Shown here: positions 24,733 to 33,709 of the stretch, piece after piece
Numbering within the stretch: position 1 is the first letter of the stretch
Layout of the letters: every line of letters starts with the position of its first letter
Assembly: GCF_001708505.1 (NCBI RefSeq)
Contig: NZ_CP015992.1
Span: 2,108,001-2,172,000 of the forward strand
Origin: Pseudomonas sp. TCU-HL1
GTDB taxonomy: Bacteria > Pseudomonadota > Gammaproteobacteria > Pseudomonadales > Pseudomonadaceae
DNA length: 64,000 nucleotides
Reading direction: 5' to 3'
The notes under the pieces: generated by a model
Database searches by the model: none
What the model saw: the letters and a program-made list of their open reading frames with translations, nothing else
What the model was told of the DNA's origin: nothing
Position numbers and translations under genes: made by a program

Positions 24733-25268
24733 GCTGTCAATAAATTTCCCAGGTTTTTATATCCTTGGCTATATAGAGGTGCTGAATATCTTTGCGTTTT
24801 TTGTTTTTATGTAGTTTTGCGTTGTTTGGGCTTGTTTTTCGGTTTTTTTTGGCGTCATTGCCCATGCTAATCGGGTGTCTGGGTTGGGGTGCTCGAATTT
24901 TACGGGTTCTTCAAGTTAACCTTTATGTTCGAAAATTTGGCTAAATTTAATTTTTAAACTTAAGAGGGTTTAGTATTTTTAGGGTGTTTTGGGATGCTCT
25001 TGCTTAAAAGAAGCTATAGGCTGGTCACAGTTTGTTCGGGTCAGGTTCAGGCAGGCGCATGTCCTATGGGGGGCTATTTATCTCTTTCGAGTGATCATGT
25101 CGAATGGTAAGTTGGTCGGCTCTGGCGTCAGCTGCCATGGCGTGAGGCTACAGAAATTTAACCGAATTTATATATGTTGAGCGGTCTAGTAATTTCAGCC
25201 TAAATTATTTGATGGTATCACTGTAGTGTTGATGAGGTTGTGAGTTAGAAGGTTTTTAATGAGGTTTA
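24733..25268. other. AT-rich gap in the O-antigen locus
   Basis: About 535 bases, strikingly rich in T (runs of T near 24830-24850), lie between wzx and the truncated glycosyltransferase. One short frame near the left end translates to hydrophobic residues but is broken by stops. I see no intact gene. It may be the decayed remnant of a membrane-protein gene such as a polymerase, but that is speculation. Confidence 0.4.
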
Positions 25269-25874
25269 ATGAAAGTATATCTCATTGCCTTGTGTGTTAA
25301 AGTGGATGAAGCCATTGGCTCGATTCGGCCCGAGAATTGGGCTGGCTGGTTGAGCAGGGAGCATGAAGTAACAGTAATTGCCCGCGAGTTAAAAGGGGCT
25401 GATGATGCCAATGACGAGTTTTCAGTGGTGCGTCCCGCGAGTTTGCTTATGCGAATTCTGGAGTGGATGAGCGACTGCAGGAGGAATGGAAGACTAAATT
25501 CCCAGGTAAAGTCGGAGAAAAACTCAAGTAAGGAGGCTTTCGATGATATGGCCAGCACGCCTGCTGGAGTATTTTTCTGTCGAATGCCTTGCCTTTATGA
25601 TATCTGGTTCTTTGCCTGTTATCGTGCGCTTAGAAAAAACAGGCCCGAACTGATAGTCGCCAACCATAGCCATTATGTCGGGCTCGTTGTTGCCTGGATT
25701 TATTCATTACTGAATCCACAGGCCAAACTATGGGTGGATTTTCGTGACCTATGGGTGGGTAATCATTTGGCTATCGGAATCGGTGGGGGCAAACGCTTCG
25801 AGAAGTGGTTTGAGTTGAGGATGCTCCGGCGTGCGGATGTCATCTCTACTGTAAGTGAGGGGCTGGAATCGTAG
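25269..25874 (+). pseudogene. Truncated glycosyltransferase (N-terminal GT4 domain only)
   Basis: A 201-residue frame that resembles the acceptor domain of GT4 transferases: MKVYLIALCVKVDEAIGSIRP, then LIVANHSHYVGLVVAWIYSL, LWVDFRDLWVGNHLA, and RRADVISTVSEGLES at its end. The last motif normally precedes the donor-binding half of about 180 residues, but a TAG stop follows at once and the next gene starts 51 bases later. The donor domain is therefore missing, and the protein is probably inactive. An ATGAGG ribosome site precedes its start. Confidence 0.75.
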
Positions 25875-25925
25875 ATTTTCTTCGGTGAGCGTATAGGGGA
25901 ATATTTTGTTCTTTTGGAACGGTGT

Positions 25926-26816
25926 ATGAAAGTCTCGATCCTGATGCCGGCATTCAATGAAGAGAAATTCATAGATGATGCGATAAAAAGCATTGCTAAA
26001 CAGATTGTCGATTATGAGATTGAACTGATCTGTGTTGATGATTTTTCGTCCGATGGCACTTGGGTCAAGTTGGTGGCTCTGGAGAAGGAGTACTCTTTTG
26101 TCAGAGCCTTTAGGAATGTCGAGAAAGGCAAATGCAGCGCATTCAATTTGGCCTTCGAGCATTCAACTGGCGACTATGTGATGTTGCTTGCTGGCGACGA
26201 TATGCTTCCTGAGGGGGCTCTCAAGGCAAGGGTTGAACCGCTGCTGGATGCAGGCCCTTACGCTATAACTGCTTGCAAATACAGGACTACATCGACGGAC
26301 AGCAGGCTGGATGGCATGGTAATGCCGAAATTGAAGGGGACCGGTGCCCTGTCAGGTGGGACTATCGTGTTCTCCAGAGAGTTTGCGCTGAAGGTTTTTC
26401 CGATCCCGAGTTGTCTTGTTAGTGAAGATATGTGGATAAAATGCCATATCGAGTATCTTGATGGAATGCGAGTAATCGATGTTCCAGTCGTCGGCTTGAT
26501 TTATCGACTGCATGAAAACAATTCATTGCGTCGGGATGTCGGTTTTGCTGTCAAGAGTGAAGATATTCGCCGTAGGTCCATGGTTTATAGCGTTTTTCTT
26601 GAGTCTAAGCGAGCGGCGCTTAGTCAGAATTGTATTGAAAAACTTTCTAGGCTGGCTGCTTTGGAAACACTGCGTGCATCTGGAAGTCGGTTGAGCATTT
26701 TGCTCTTCAAGGGTGTGCCGCTGATAGATAAGTTGCGCGCGCTAGCATATTCACATGCCGTCTGTTATTGGTTGCACAGCAGGCTTATTCGGTTTTCCAC
26801 GGGGTTCGCGCGGTGA
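25926..26816 (+). CDS. Family 2 glycosyltransferase (O-antigen)
   Basis: A 296-residue GT-A enzyme. The nucleotide-sugar site begins MKVSILMPAFNEEKFI. DDFSSDGT (near residue 39) and the metal-binding DD of LLAGDDMLPEGAL (near 90) are clear, and a later SEDMWIK holds the likely catalytic acid. It adds one residue to the O-unit at the cytoplasmic face. ATG 25926 is used; an in-frame TTG lies four codons earlier. It follows the truncated transferase by 51 bases. Confidence 0.85.
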   Translation: MKVSILMPAFNEEKFIDDAIKSIAKQIVDYEIELICVDDFSSDGTWVKLVALEKEYSFVRAFRNVEKGKCSAFNLAFEHSTGDYVMLLAGDDMLPEGALKARVEPLLDAGPYAITACKYRTTSTDSRLDGMVMPKLKGTGALSGGTIVFSREFALKVFPIPSCLVSEDMWIKCHIEYLDGMRVIDVPVVGLIYRLHENNSLRRDVGFAVKSEDIRRRSMVYSVFLESKRAALSQNCIEKLSRLAALETLRASGSRLSILLFKGVPLIDKLRALAYSHAVCYWLHSRLIRFSTGFAR

Positions 26817-26870
26817 GTTTCCATATCGGGGTCACGCGCACATCGAATAATTATATTTGTGGACGATTTC

Positions 26871-28007
26871 ATGAAGCGTAAGCGCATCTGCTTTGTTGTC
26901 GCGGTTCCGATGACGGTAACTGCGTTCCTGAATGCTCATATCGAGCGCCTGGCTGATGAGTATGATGTCTTTGTCGTGTCCAACTTTTCTTCCGGTGATG
27001 TCGGTATCTCGCCCAAGGCTGAAAAGGTTCACGTCGAAATCGCACGCGAGATTTCCCCTTCACGTGATCTCAAGGGGTTGTTTGCGTTAATGCGAGTTTT
27101 TCGCAAATACAACTTCGATGTTGTTCATTCTGTGACTCCAAAGGCTGGTCTCCTGTCAATGATTGCGGGCTTCCTTGCCAGGGTGCCGGTGCGGATTCAC
27201 TGGTTCACCGGGCAGGTCTGGGTGACCCGCAAGGGACTCGGTCGCCAGTTGCTGAAGTCTGCTGATCGAACCATTGCTGCATTGGCCACTCATTTGCTGG
27301 CTGACAGTCCGTCCCAACGTGATTTCCTGATAAGAGAAGGCGTGTGCTCCGCCAGGAGGATCGAGGTGATGGGCGACGGCTCCATTTGTGGCGTGGATGG
27401 CCAGCGTTTCCGTCCGAATCTGGAGGCTCGCCGGGTGATTCGCGAGGCTCATGGCATTGGTCCGGATGAGGCCGTGGTGCTCTTTCTCGGGCGTTTGAGC
27501 GTCGACAAAGGATTGAGGGAAATGGCCCAGGCAATGGCGTTGCTCGACCAGAAGTTCCCGGCAGTGCACTGGCTGATTGTCGGTCCTGACGAGGAGCGGA
27601 TGGTCGAACACTTGCAGGAGGTCGGACGTGCCTTGGGTAATCGCCTGCATTTCCAGGGATTCACTCGTGAACCGGAGGCATATATGGCCGCAGCTGATAT
27701 CTTCTGCTTACCTAGCTATCGCGAAGGGTTTGGTAGTTCGGTGCTTGAGGCGGCAGCGGCCGGAGTTCCTGCTGTGGCAACTCGAATCTACGGTCTTTCC
27801 GACGCTGTCGAGGATGATGTGACAGGGATTTTGGTGGAACCCCGAGACCCGCAGTCACTGACTCACGGTCTGGCGCGGATGTTGGGTGAGCCGGCACTCA
27901 TGGCTCGTATGGGGTTGGCCGCGAGGGAGCGAGCATTGGGGCGGTTTTCTAGCAGGCGGATCGTTGATGAGTTGTTTTTCTTTTATCGGCGAATCCAGTT
28001 TCGCTAG
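26871..28007 (+). CDS. Family 4 glycosyltransferase (PglA/WbpT-like)
   Basis: A 378-residue GT-B retaining transferase. The donor site has the E-x7-E motif in SYREGFGSSVLEAAAAGVP near residue 285. The N-domain has VVHSVTPKAGLLSMIAGFLA and an IHWFTGQVW segment typical of enzymes acting next to a bacillosamine-type first sugar. ATG 26871 is chosen (an in-frame GTG lies four codons earlier). Directly downstream is the PglC-like priming enzyme, so it likely adds the second sugar of the unit. Confidence 0.82.
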   Translation: MKRKRICFVVAVPMTVTAFLNAHIERLADEYDVFVVSNFSSGDVGISPKAEKVHVEIAREISPSRDLKGLFALMRVFRKYNFDVVHSVTPKAGLLSMIAGFLARVPVRIHWFTGQVWVTRKGLGRQLLKSADRTIAALATHLLADSPSQRDFLIREGVCSARRIEVMGDGSICGVDGQRFRPNLEARRVIREAHGIGPDEAVVLFLGRLSVDKGLREMAQAMALLDQKFPAVHWLIVGPDEERMVEHLQEVGRALGNRLHFQGFTREPEAYMAAADIFCLPSYREGFGSSVLEAAAAGVPAVATRIYGLSDAVEDDVTGILVEPRDPQSLTHGLARMLGEPALMARMGLAARERALGRFSSRRIVDELFFFYRRIQFR

Positions 28008-28019
28008 TGGAGTGAATGA

Positions 28020-28616
28020 GTGATCAAGCGTGCTTTTGACGTTTTCTGCAGTGCAGTTGGCCTGCTTTTGCTCTTTCCCCTGTTGCTGCTGTTGTTCGTT
28101 GCGGTTCGACGCTATCTCGGTGCGCCCGCACTTTTTCGCCAAGTGCGGCCTGGCATGGATGGCCGGCCGTTCGAGATGATCAAGTTCCGCACGATGCTCG
28201 ATTCGACGGACGAGGCAGGCAAGCCTTTGCCGGATGCGCAGCGCATGACGCCCTTCGGTCGGTTTCTGCGGGCTACCAGCCTGGATGAGTTGCCCGAGTT
28301 GTGGAATGTGCTCAAGGGCGACATGAGTCTCGTAGGGCCGCGGCCACTATTGATGGAGTATCTGCCCCTCTACAGCCCGGAGCAGGCCAGGCGCCATCAG
28401 GTCAGGCCAGGGGTAACGGGCTGGGCGCAGATCAACGGCCGGAATGCATTGAGCTGGGACGACAAGTTCGAGCTCGATGTCTGGTACGTGGATAACCGAT
28501 CGCTCTGGCTGGACATCCGGATCCTGTTTCTGACCGTGCGCAAGGTGTTCGTCCGGGAAGGTATCAGCGGGGAAGGCGAGGTCACCATGTCGAAGTTCAC
28601 AGGTAACAAGCAGTGA
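28020..28616 (+). CDS. PglC-like phosphoglycosyl transferase (initiating sugar transferase)
   Basis: A 198-residue monotopic membrane enzyme of the bacterial sugar transferase family, short form. One re-entrant hydrophobic segment (residues 13-30) is followed by FEMIKFRTM, the catalytic Asp-Glu pair in SLDELPEL (Asp89-Glu90), and DMSLVGPRPLL. It moves a sugar-1-phosphate from UDP to undecaprenyl phosphate. With PglD-, PglE- and PglF-like genes next to it, the sugar is probably diacetylbacillosamine. It starts with GTG (GGAG upstream) and overlaps the next gene by four bases. Confidence 0.9.
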   Translation: MIKRAFDVFCSAVGLLLLFPLLLLLFVAVRRYLGAPALFRQVRPGMDGRPFEMIKFRTMLDSTDEAGKPLPDAQRMTPFGRFLRATSLDELPELWNVLKGDMSLVGPRPLLMEYLPLYSPEQARRHQVRPGVTGWAQINGRNALSWDDKFELDVWYVDNRSLWLDIRILFLTVRKVFVREGISGEGEVTMSKFTGNKQ

Positions 28617-29230
28617 ATCGATTGGCGCTGTTGGGCGCTAGCGGCCACGGCAAGGTGGTGGCTGATACCGCTGAAGCTTGTGGGTGGAACTCCATCGTGT
28701 TCTTCGATGACGCATGGCCGGCCTCCGAGCGCAACGGTCCTTGGCCGATAGACGGCAGTGGCGCTGATCTGCTCAGGCGTTTGTCGGACTTCGATGCGGT
28801 AATGGTTTCGATCGGCAACAATCGCATCCGACTAGCCAAGCTGGAGTCTCTGAGGAAGGCGGGAGCCCGTTTGATCAACCTGATTCATCCCTCTGCGGTC
28901 ATCAGCCGATACGCTGTGCTTGGCGAGGGAACGGTGGTCTTTGCTGGTTCCGTGGTCAATGCGTTTGCGCAGATCGGCAAGGGCTGCATCCTGAACACGG
29001 GTTGCAGTGTCGATCACGACTGCAGCCTTGCCGATGCTGTCCATATCAGCCCTGGCGCACGCCTGGCTGGTGGAGTTCGAGTAGGTGAGGGAAGCTGGAT
29101 TGGTATTGGTGCGAGCGTACGCCAATCGGTTTGCATAGGCAGCGATGTGGTGGTCGGCGCTGGAGCCGCTGTCGTTGCCGATACAGTCGACAAGGTCACA
29201 GTCGTGGGTGTGCCGGCAAGGATCAAGTGA
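28613..29230 (+). CDS. PglD-like UDP-sugar N-acetyltransferase
   Basis: A 205-residue protein of the NeuD/PglD family. An N-terminal Rossmann-like part starts RLALLGASGHGKVVAD; a C-terminal left-handed beta-helix follows, with the catalytic base His135 in CSVDHDCSL. It acetylates the 4-amino group of UDP-4-amino-sugar to give UDP-diacetylbacillosamine. It starts with GTG inside the 3' end of the PglC-like gene, so translation is coupled. Confidence 0.9.
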   Translation: MNRLALLGASGHGKVVADTAEACGWNSIVFFDDAWPASERNGPWPIDGSGADLLRRLSDFDAVMVSIGNNRIRLAKLESLRKAGARLINLIHPSAVISRYAVLGEGTVVFAGSVVNAFAQIGKGCILNTGCSVDHDCSLADAVHISPGARLAGGVRVGEGSWIGIGASVRQSVCIGSDVVVGAGAAVVADTVDKVTVVGVPARIK

Positions 29231-29294
29231 CGTGGTTGACGGTCACTTGGGCGGCTTACTCGTTTAGTTTTGAAGGTTCTACGGGATATTACTT

Positions 29295-30470
29295 GTGCTG
29301 AATACTCCATTTTCTCCCTGGCCGTACTTTTCTGAAGAAGAGGCCGATGCTGTTCGAAGTGTCATCTTGTCCAACAAGGTCAACTACTGGACGGGGAAGG
29401 AGTGCCGTGAGTTCGAGCGCGAGTTTGCCGACTGGGTCGGCACAAAGCACGCGGTGGCGCTGGCTAACGGAACTGTCGCCCTGGACGTTGCGCTGAAGGC
29501 GCTCGACATTGGTGTAGGGGATGAAATCATTGTTACTTCGCGGACCTTCCTGGCGTCGGCGTCTTGCATCGTGAATGCCGGTGCCGTCCCCGTTTTTGCC
29601 GACGTTGATCCCGACTCTCAAGCGATCACTGCCGAGTCGATTGCCGCGGTGGTCACGGCTCGTACTCGGGCGGTCATTTGCGTGCATCTGGCCGGCTGGC
29701 CGTGCGACATGGATCCGATCATGGCCCTTGCTGCCAAGCACGGTTTTTACGTCATCGAAGATTGCGCGCAGGCCCATGGCGCCCTCTACAAAGGGCGCCC
29801 GGTAGGATCCATCGGGCATATCGGTGCCTGGTCGTTCTGCCAGGACAAGATCATGACTACGGGGGGGGAGGGTGGCATGGTCACAACCAATGACACTAAC
29901 CTGTGGTCGAGCATGTGGTCGTTCAAGGACCACGGCAAGTCGTGGGAAGCTGTTTACGAGCGGGAGCATCCATCCGGTTTCCGTTGGTTGCACGAGAGCT
30001 TCGGTACCAACTGGCGGATGCTCGAGGTCCAGGCTGTCATTGGACGAATCCAGCTGAAGAGAATGGCCGCGTGGCAAGCCGCACGCCTCGAGAATGCCAA
30101 TCGAATCTGGAAGCTCTCCGACGGTCTGCGTGGGCTGCGCGTGCCGGCTCTGCCCGATACCATCCGCCATGCCGCCTACAAATGCTATGTGTTTCTGGAA
30201 CTCTCTGAGCTCAAGTCCGACTGGAGTCGAGATCGAATCATTGCTGAAATCACTGAGCGGGGGGTTCCATGCTATTCGGGCACCTGTTCCGAGGTTTATC
30301 TCGAAAAGGCTTTCGATGGTACGGGGTGGCGTCCCCAGGGGCGTTTGCCTGTTGCCAAACAGCTGGGCGAGACCAGCTTGATGTTCTTGGTTCATCCGAC
30401 GCTCAGCCAGGCGGAGATCGATAAGACCTGTGATGTCTTGGCAGAGGTAATGGCTCTGGCCGCAGCATGA
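29295..30470 (+). CDS. PglE-like UDP-4-keto-sugar aminotransferase (DegT family)
   Basis: A 391-residue PLP enzyme. The cofactor lysine is Lys185 in FCQDKIMTTGGEGGM; ANGTVALD (residues 57-64) binds the phosphate. It should convert the 4-keto product of the WbpM dehydratase to the 4-amino sugar, which the PglD-like enzyme acetylates. It begins with GTG at 29295. The gene order PglC-, PglD-, PglE-like and wbpM mirrors the biosynthetic set of Campylobacter N-glycosylation. Confidence 0.88.
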   Translation: MLNTPFSPWPYFSEEEADAVRSVILSNKVNYWTGKECREFEREFADWVGTKHAVALANGTVALDVALKALDIGVGDEIIVTSRTFLASASCIVNAGAVPVFADVDPDSQAITAESIAAVVTARTRAVICVHLAGWPCDMDPIMALAAKHGFYVIEDCAQAHGALYKGRPVGSIGHIGAWSFCQDKIMTTGGEGGMVTTNDTNLWSSMWSFKDHGKSWEAVYEREHPSGFRWLHESFGTNWRMLEVQAVIGRIQLKRMAAWQAARLENANRIWKLSDGLRGLRVPALPDTIRHAAYKCYVFLELSELKSDWSRDRIIAEITERGVPCYSGTCSEVYLEKAFDGTGWRPQGRLPVAKQLGETSLMFLVHPTLSQAEIDKTCDVLAEVMALAAA

Positions 30471-30523
30471 TCCGAGCAAGACCGTGATGTGTCGCTGATC
30501 TATATAAAAATGAGGATGCTTTT

Positions 30524-32545
30524 GTGTTGAGGGCAATTGACCTGTTGCGTGAGCGGCTACTGAAACTGCCGCGTCGAACAAAGCGCATGGTGCAGGTTGG
30601 CATGGATGTGGTCTTGGTGTGGGCCGCTCTTTATCTCGCCTTTGTGGTGCGGTTGGGTGTGGACCAATTGGTATTGCCGTGGGACGGATATACATGGCTT
30701 TTTCTTATTGCGCCTCTGATTGCGATACCATTATTTGCTCGAATGGGTATGTATCGCGAGGTCATGCGCTATTTCGGTAATGCTGCGCTTATCGCGATTG
30801 CCAAGGCAGTCACCCTGTCAGCTCTGACCTTGGCCTTGATTGTCTATTGGCACCAGGATGCGCCTAGAACTGTTCCGCGTTCATTGGTATTCAACTACTG
30901 GTGGATCAGCTTCGTCATGGTGGGGGGGCTGCGGTTGTTCATGCGCCAGTACTTCCTTGGTGACTGGTATATGGGCGGTCAATCGCTGCCCTTTGGGACT
31001 CGAGAGGATACGCTTCCTAAAGTTGCGATTTATGGGGCCGGCGCCGCTGGCAACCAACTGACTGCCGCACTGCGCATGGGGCGTGCCATGCGTCCGGTCG
31101 CCTTTATCGACGATGATAATGGCATCGCCAATCGGGTTATTTCCGGCTTGAGGGTGTACAAACCCAAGCATATCCAGCAGATGGTCGATGAAACGGGCGC
31201 TCAGGAGATCCTCCTGGCAATCCCCTCGGTGTCTCGTAGTCGGCGCAAGGAAATTCTCGCAATGCTTGAGGGGTTGCCTCTGCATGTGCGAAGTGTGCCT
31301 GGCTTTATGGATCTGGCCAGCGGACGAGTGAAGGTCGACGATATTCAGGAGGTGGATATTGCCGACCTGCTCGGGCGGGATGCTGTGCCACCTCGGCAGG
31401 AATTGTTCGAGCGCTGCATTCGCGGGAATGTAGTCATGGTGACAGGCGCGGGCGGTTCTATCGGCTCGGAACTCTGTCGCCAGATTCTTGGTTCTGGTCC
31501 AGAGACACTGCTGCTGTTCGAGCACAGTGAGTTCAATCTTTACAATATCCAGATTGAGCTAGAGAGGCGCTTGGCTCGCGAGTCAATGAACATAACCCTG
31601 GTTCCGATCCTGGGTTCGGTTCGCAACCGAGGTCGGCTTTTGGATGTCATGCGGACCTGGAAGGTTGACACTGTCTATCATGCTGCTGCCTATAAGCATG
31701 TTCCGATGGTCGAGCATAATGTGGCTGAGGGTGTGCTCAATAACGTCATGGGGACTTTGTACACCGCTGAAGCTGCAGTGCAGGCGGGTGTCGAGAACTT
31801 CGTGCTGATCTCTACTGATAAGGCGGTGCGGCCCACCAACGTCATGGGTAGTACGAAGCGTCTCTCCGAAATGGTCCTGCAGGCTGTGAGCAGCGAGCCA
31901 GCACCAGTGTTGTTCGGCGACAGCGAAGCGATGCACCGGGTCAACAAGACCCGTTTCACCATGGTTCGCTTCGGGAACGTTCTTGGTTCTTCCGGATCGG
32001 TGATCCCGTTGTTCCGAGAGCAGATCAAACGTGGCGGGCCGGTAACTGTCACCCATCCCAATATCACGCGTTACTTCATGACGATTCCAGAGGCTGCGCA
32101 GCTGGTGATTCAGGCGGGTTCCATGGGGCAGGGTGGGGATGTCTTTGTTCTGGACATGGGGCAGCCGGTAAAAATCGCCGAACTTGCGGAGAAAATGATT
32201 CATCTTTCCGGTCTGACTGTTCGCTCAGAAAAAAACCCCAACGGCGACGTCGCGATCGAGTTCACCGGGCTGCGTCCAGGGGAAAAACTCTACGAAGAGC
32301 TGCTGATTGGCGACAATGTGAGCCCGACCGACCACCCGATGATCATGCGTGCCAACGAAGAGCATCTTTCTTGGGAGGAGTTCAAGCGCGTACTGGCCGA
32401 GCTCTTTGCTGCCGTCGAAGCTGATGACTACGTCCGTGTACGCCAACTCCTACGCGAAACGGTCAACGGTTACACCCCCGGAGAGGAAATAGTTGACTGG
32501 ATTCATCAGCAGCGGCGAATTGAGCCTTCCAACTCCAGGCATTAG
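30524..32545 (+). CDS. wbpM: UDP-GlcNAc 4,6-dehydratase (PglF-like, membrane-bound)
   Basis: A 673-residue protein with four N-terminal membrane helices (about residues 20-145), a first Rossmann-like domain (VAIYGAGAAGNQL) and the catalytic extended SDR domain (MVTGAGGSIGSELCRQ near residue 305). Like P. aeruginosa WbpM, it has a Met in place of the usual active-site Tyr (LISTDKAVRPTNVMGSTK). It makes the 4-keto-6-deoxy UDP sugar. wbpM closes the O-antigen locus in P. aeruginosa too. It starts with GTG at 30524. Confidence 0.95.
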   Translation: MLRAIDLLRERLLKLPRRTKRMVQVGMDVVLVWAALYLAFVVRLGVDQLVLPWDGYTWLFLIAPLIAIPLFARMGMYREVMRYFGNAALIAIAKAVTLSALTLALIVYWHQDAPRTVPRSLVFNYWWISFVMVGGLRLFMRQYFLGDWYMGGQSLPFGTREDTLPKVAIYGAGAAGNQLTAALRMGRAMRPVAFIDDDNGIANRVISGLRVYKPKHIQQMVDETGAQEILLAIPSVSRSRRKEILAMLEGLPLHVRSVPGFMDLASGRVKVDDIQEVDIADLLGRDAVPPRQELFERCIRGNVVMVTGAGGSIGSELCRQILGSGPETLLLFEHSEFNLYNIQIELERRLARESMNITLVPILGSVRNRGRLLDVMRTWKVDTVYHAAAYKHVPMVEHNVAEGVLNNVMGTLYTAEAAVQAGVENFVLISTDKAVRPTNVMGSTKRLSEMVLQAVSSEPAPVLFGDSEAMHRVNKTRFTMVRFGNVLGSSGSVIPLFREQIKRGGPVTVTHPNITRYFMTIPEAAQLVIQAGSMGQGGDVFVLDMGQPVKIAELAEKMIHLSGLTVRSEKNPNGDVAIEFTGLRPGEKLYEELLIGDNVSPTDHPMIMRANEEHLSWEEFKRVLAELFAAVEADDYVRVRQLLRETVNGYTPGEEIVDWIHQQRRIEPSNSRH

Positions 32546-32604
32546 TTTGTGTGGGGCGGTTATGGATGTACCGCCCTTCCCCTTAATGACATGGAGTGTA
32601 TGCA

Positions 32605-32925
32605 ATGATTCGCGTTCGAATCGCCTCGCTGTTTATCGTCCTCTGTTCTCTCTTCGTTGGTTACAGCCCCCTCGCAGCTGCTGCGAAGGTAGAGACAACT
32701 GCCGCTTCAAGTGCTGAAGCACAGGCTGGCAAGCTAAACATCAACGCAGCCGATGTGGTTGCTATCCAGGATCGGTTGATTGGTATTGGCGAAGCGAAAG
32801 CCAAGGCGATCGTCCAGTACCGCGAGGAGAACGGACCGTTCTCTTCGGTCGATGACCTGCTTGAGGTCAAGGGGATTGGTGTAAAGACGCTTGATAGGAA
32901 TCGCGACAGGCTTAGCGTGGAGTAA
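32605..32925 (+). CDS. ComEA-like helix-hairpin-helix DNA-binding protein
   Basis: A 106-residue exported protein. A signal peptide (MIRVRIASLFIVLCSLFVGYSPLAAAA) is followed by a double helix-hairpin-helix: LNINAADVVAIQDRLIGIGEAKAKAIV and then DLLEVKGIGVKTLDRN (parts of one domain). Such periplasmic proteins bind double-stranded DNA, for example in uptake. ATG 32605 with GGAG eight bases upstream is the start. It follows wbpM, as in P. aeruginosa, and is closed by a strong terminator. Confidence 0.88.
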   Translation: MIRVRIASLFIVLCSLFVGYSPLAAAAKVETTAASSAEAQAGKLNINAADVVAIQDRLIGIGEAKAKAIVQYREENGPFSSVDDLLEVKGIGVKTLDRNRDRLSVE

Positions 32926-32943
32926 CCGCGCGATGTCAAAGAG

Positions 32944-32966
32944 CCGGCCACATTGGCCGGTTTTTT
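32944..32966 (+). terminator. Rho-independent terminator after the comEA-like gene
   Basis: CCGGCCA-CAT-TGGCCGG (32944-32960) followed by six T. It ends the wbpM/comEA-side transcription just before the insertion-sequence cluster. Confidence 0.93.
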
Positions 32967-33038
32967 GTTCCGGGCGAGGTGAGGGTGTGCAGCGTAAGCG
33001 CTCCATAAATCCCGTCTTCCTTTGACGAGTTGCCGTGA

Positions 33039-33627
33039 TCAGGATGTGCTAGTCGGCGGGCAGTTCCACGGCAGCAGGGCTTCGTAGTCTTCGACACTAT
33101 TGGCGGTCGGCAGGCGCTCCAGCACATGGCGCAACCAGGCATAGGGTTCGTTCCCGTTGGCCTTGGCGGTTTCGATCAGGCTGTAGATCTGCGCGCTGGC
33201 TCTGGCGCCCTTGGGCGTGTCGCTGAACAGCCAGTTCTTGCGGCCGATCACGAAGGGACGGATGGCGTTCTCGGCACGGTTGTTGTCGATGGGCAGATGC
33301 CCGCCTTCGACATAGCGCACGAGCCTGCTCCAGTTGCTGGCCAGGTAGTTCACCGCCTTGCCCAGGGCATTCTGCGCGGCGACCTGTGGCTGGGTCTTGT
33401 CCAGCCAGGCCTTGAGCTGTTCCAGGATCGGCAGGCTGCGCTGCTGTCGTGCGGCGTGACGTTCCAGGTTGCCGCTGTCCTTGTGATCGCGCTCGATGCC
33501 GTACAGCTGGTTGATCAGGTTCAAGGCCATGTCGGCGCGCCCGATCTTGCCCTTGGGCTGCACCTTCTGTGCCTCGATGAATTTGCGTCGAGCGTGCCCA
33601 GCAAGCCAGGCGCTCGATGCCGTCTTG
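33039..33627 (-). pseudogene. tnpC: tnpC 3' fragment of the outer IS66 element
   Basis: Carries the C-terminal part of the IS66 transposase from IERLACWAHARRKFIEAQ to the native stop, including the DDE glutamate region (NNRAENAIRPF). It lost its start when the inner element inserted at the bases CCGTCTTG. It differs from the intact inner copy at a few residues (for example RSLPILEQ instead of RSRPLLEQ), so the two elements are related but not identical. Confidence 0.92.
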
Positions 33628-33709
33628 GTAAGCGCTCCATGAACCCCACCTTCAACTGAACGATCCGCTTGCGGATGCTGGGCTCCCGTTTTCCCAGTGG
33701 AGCCCCGTC

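Noticed and set aside
32605..32925. ComEA-like gene as evidence for a competence operon
   Set aside because: Only a single periplasmic helix-hairpin-helix protein is present; no comEC or pilus genes adjoin, and the gene is a regular neighbour of wbpM.
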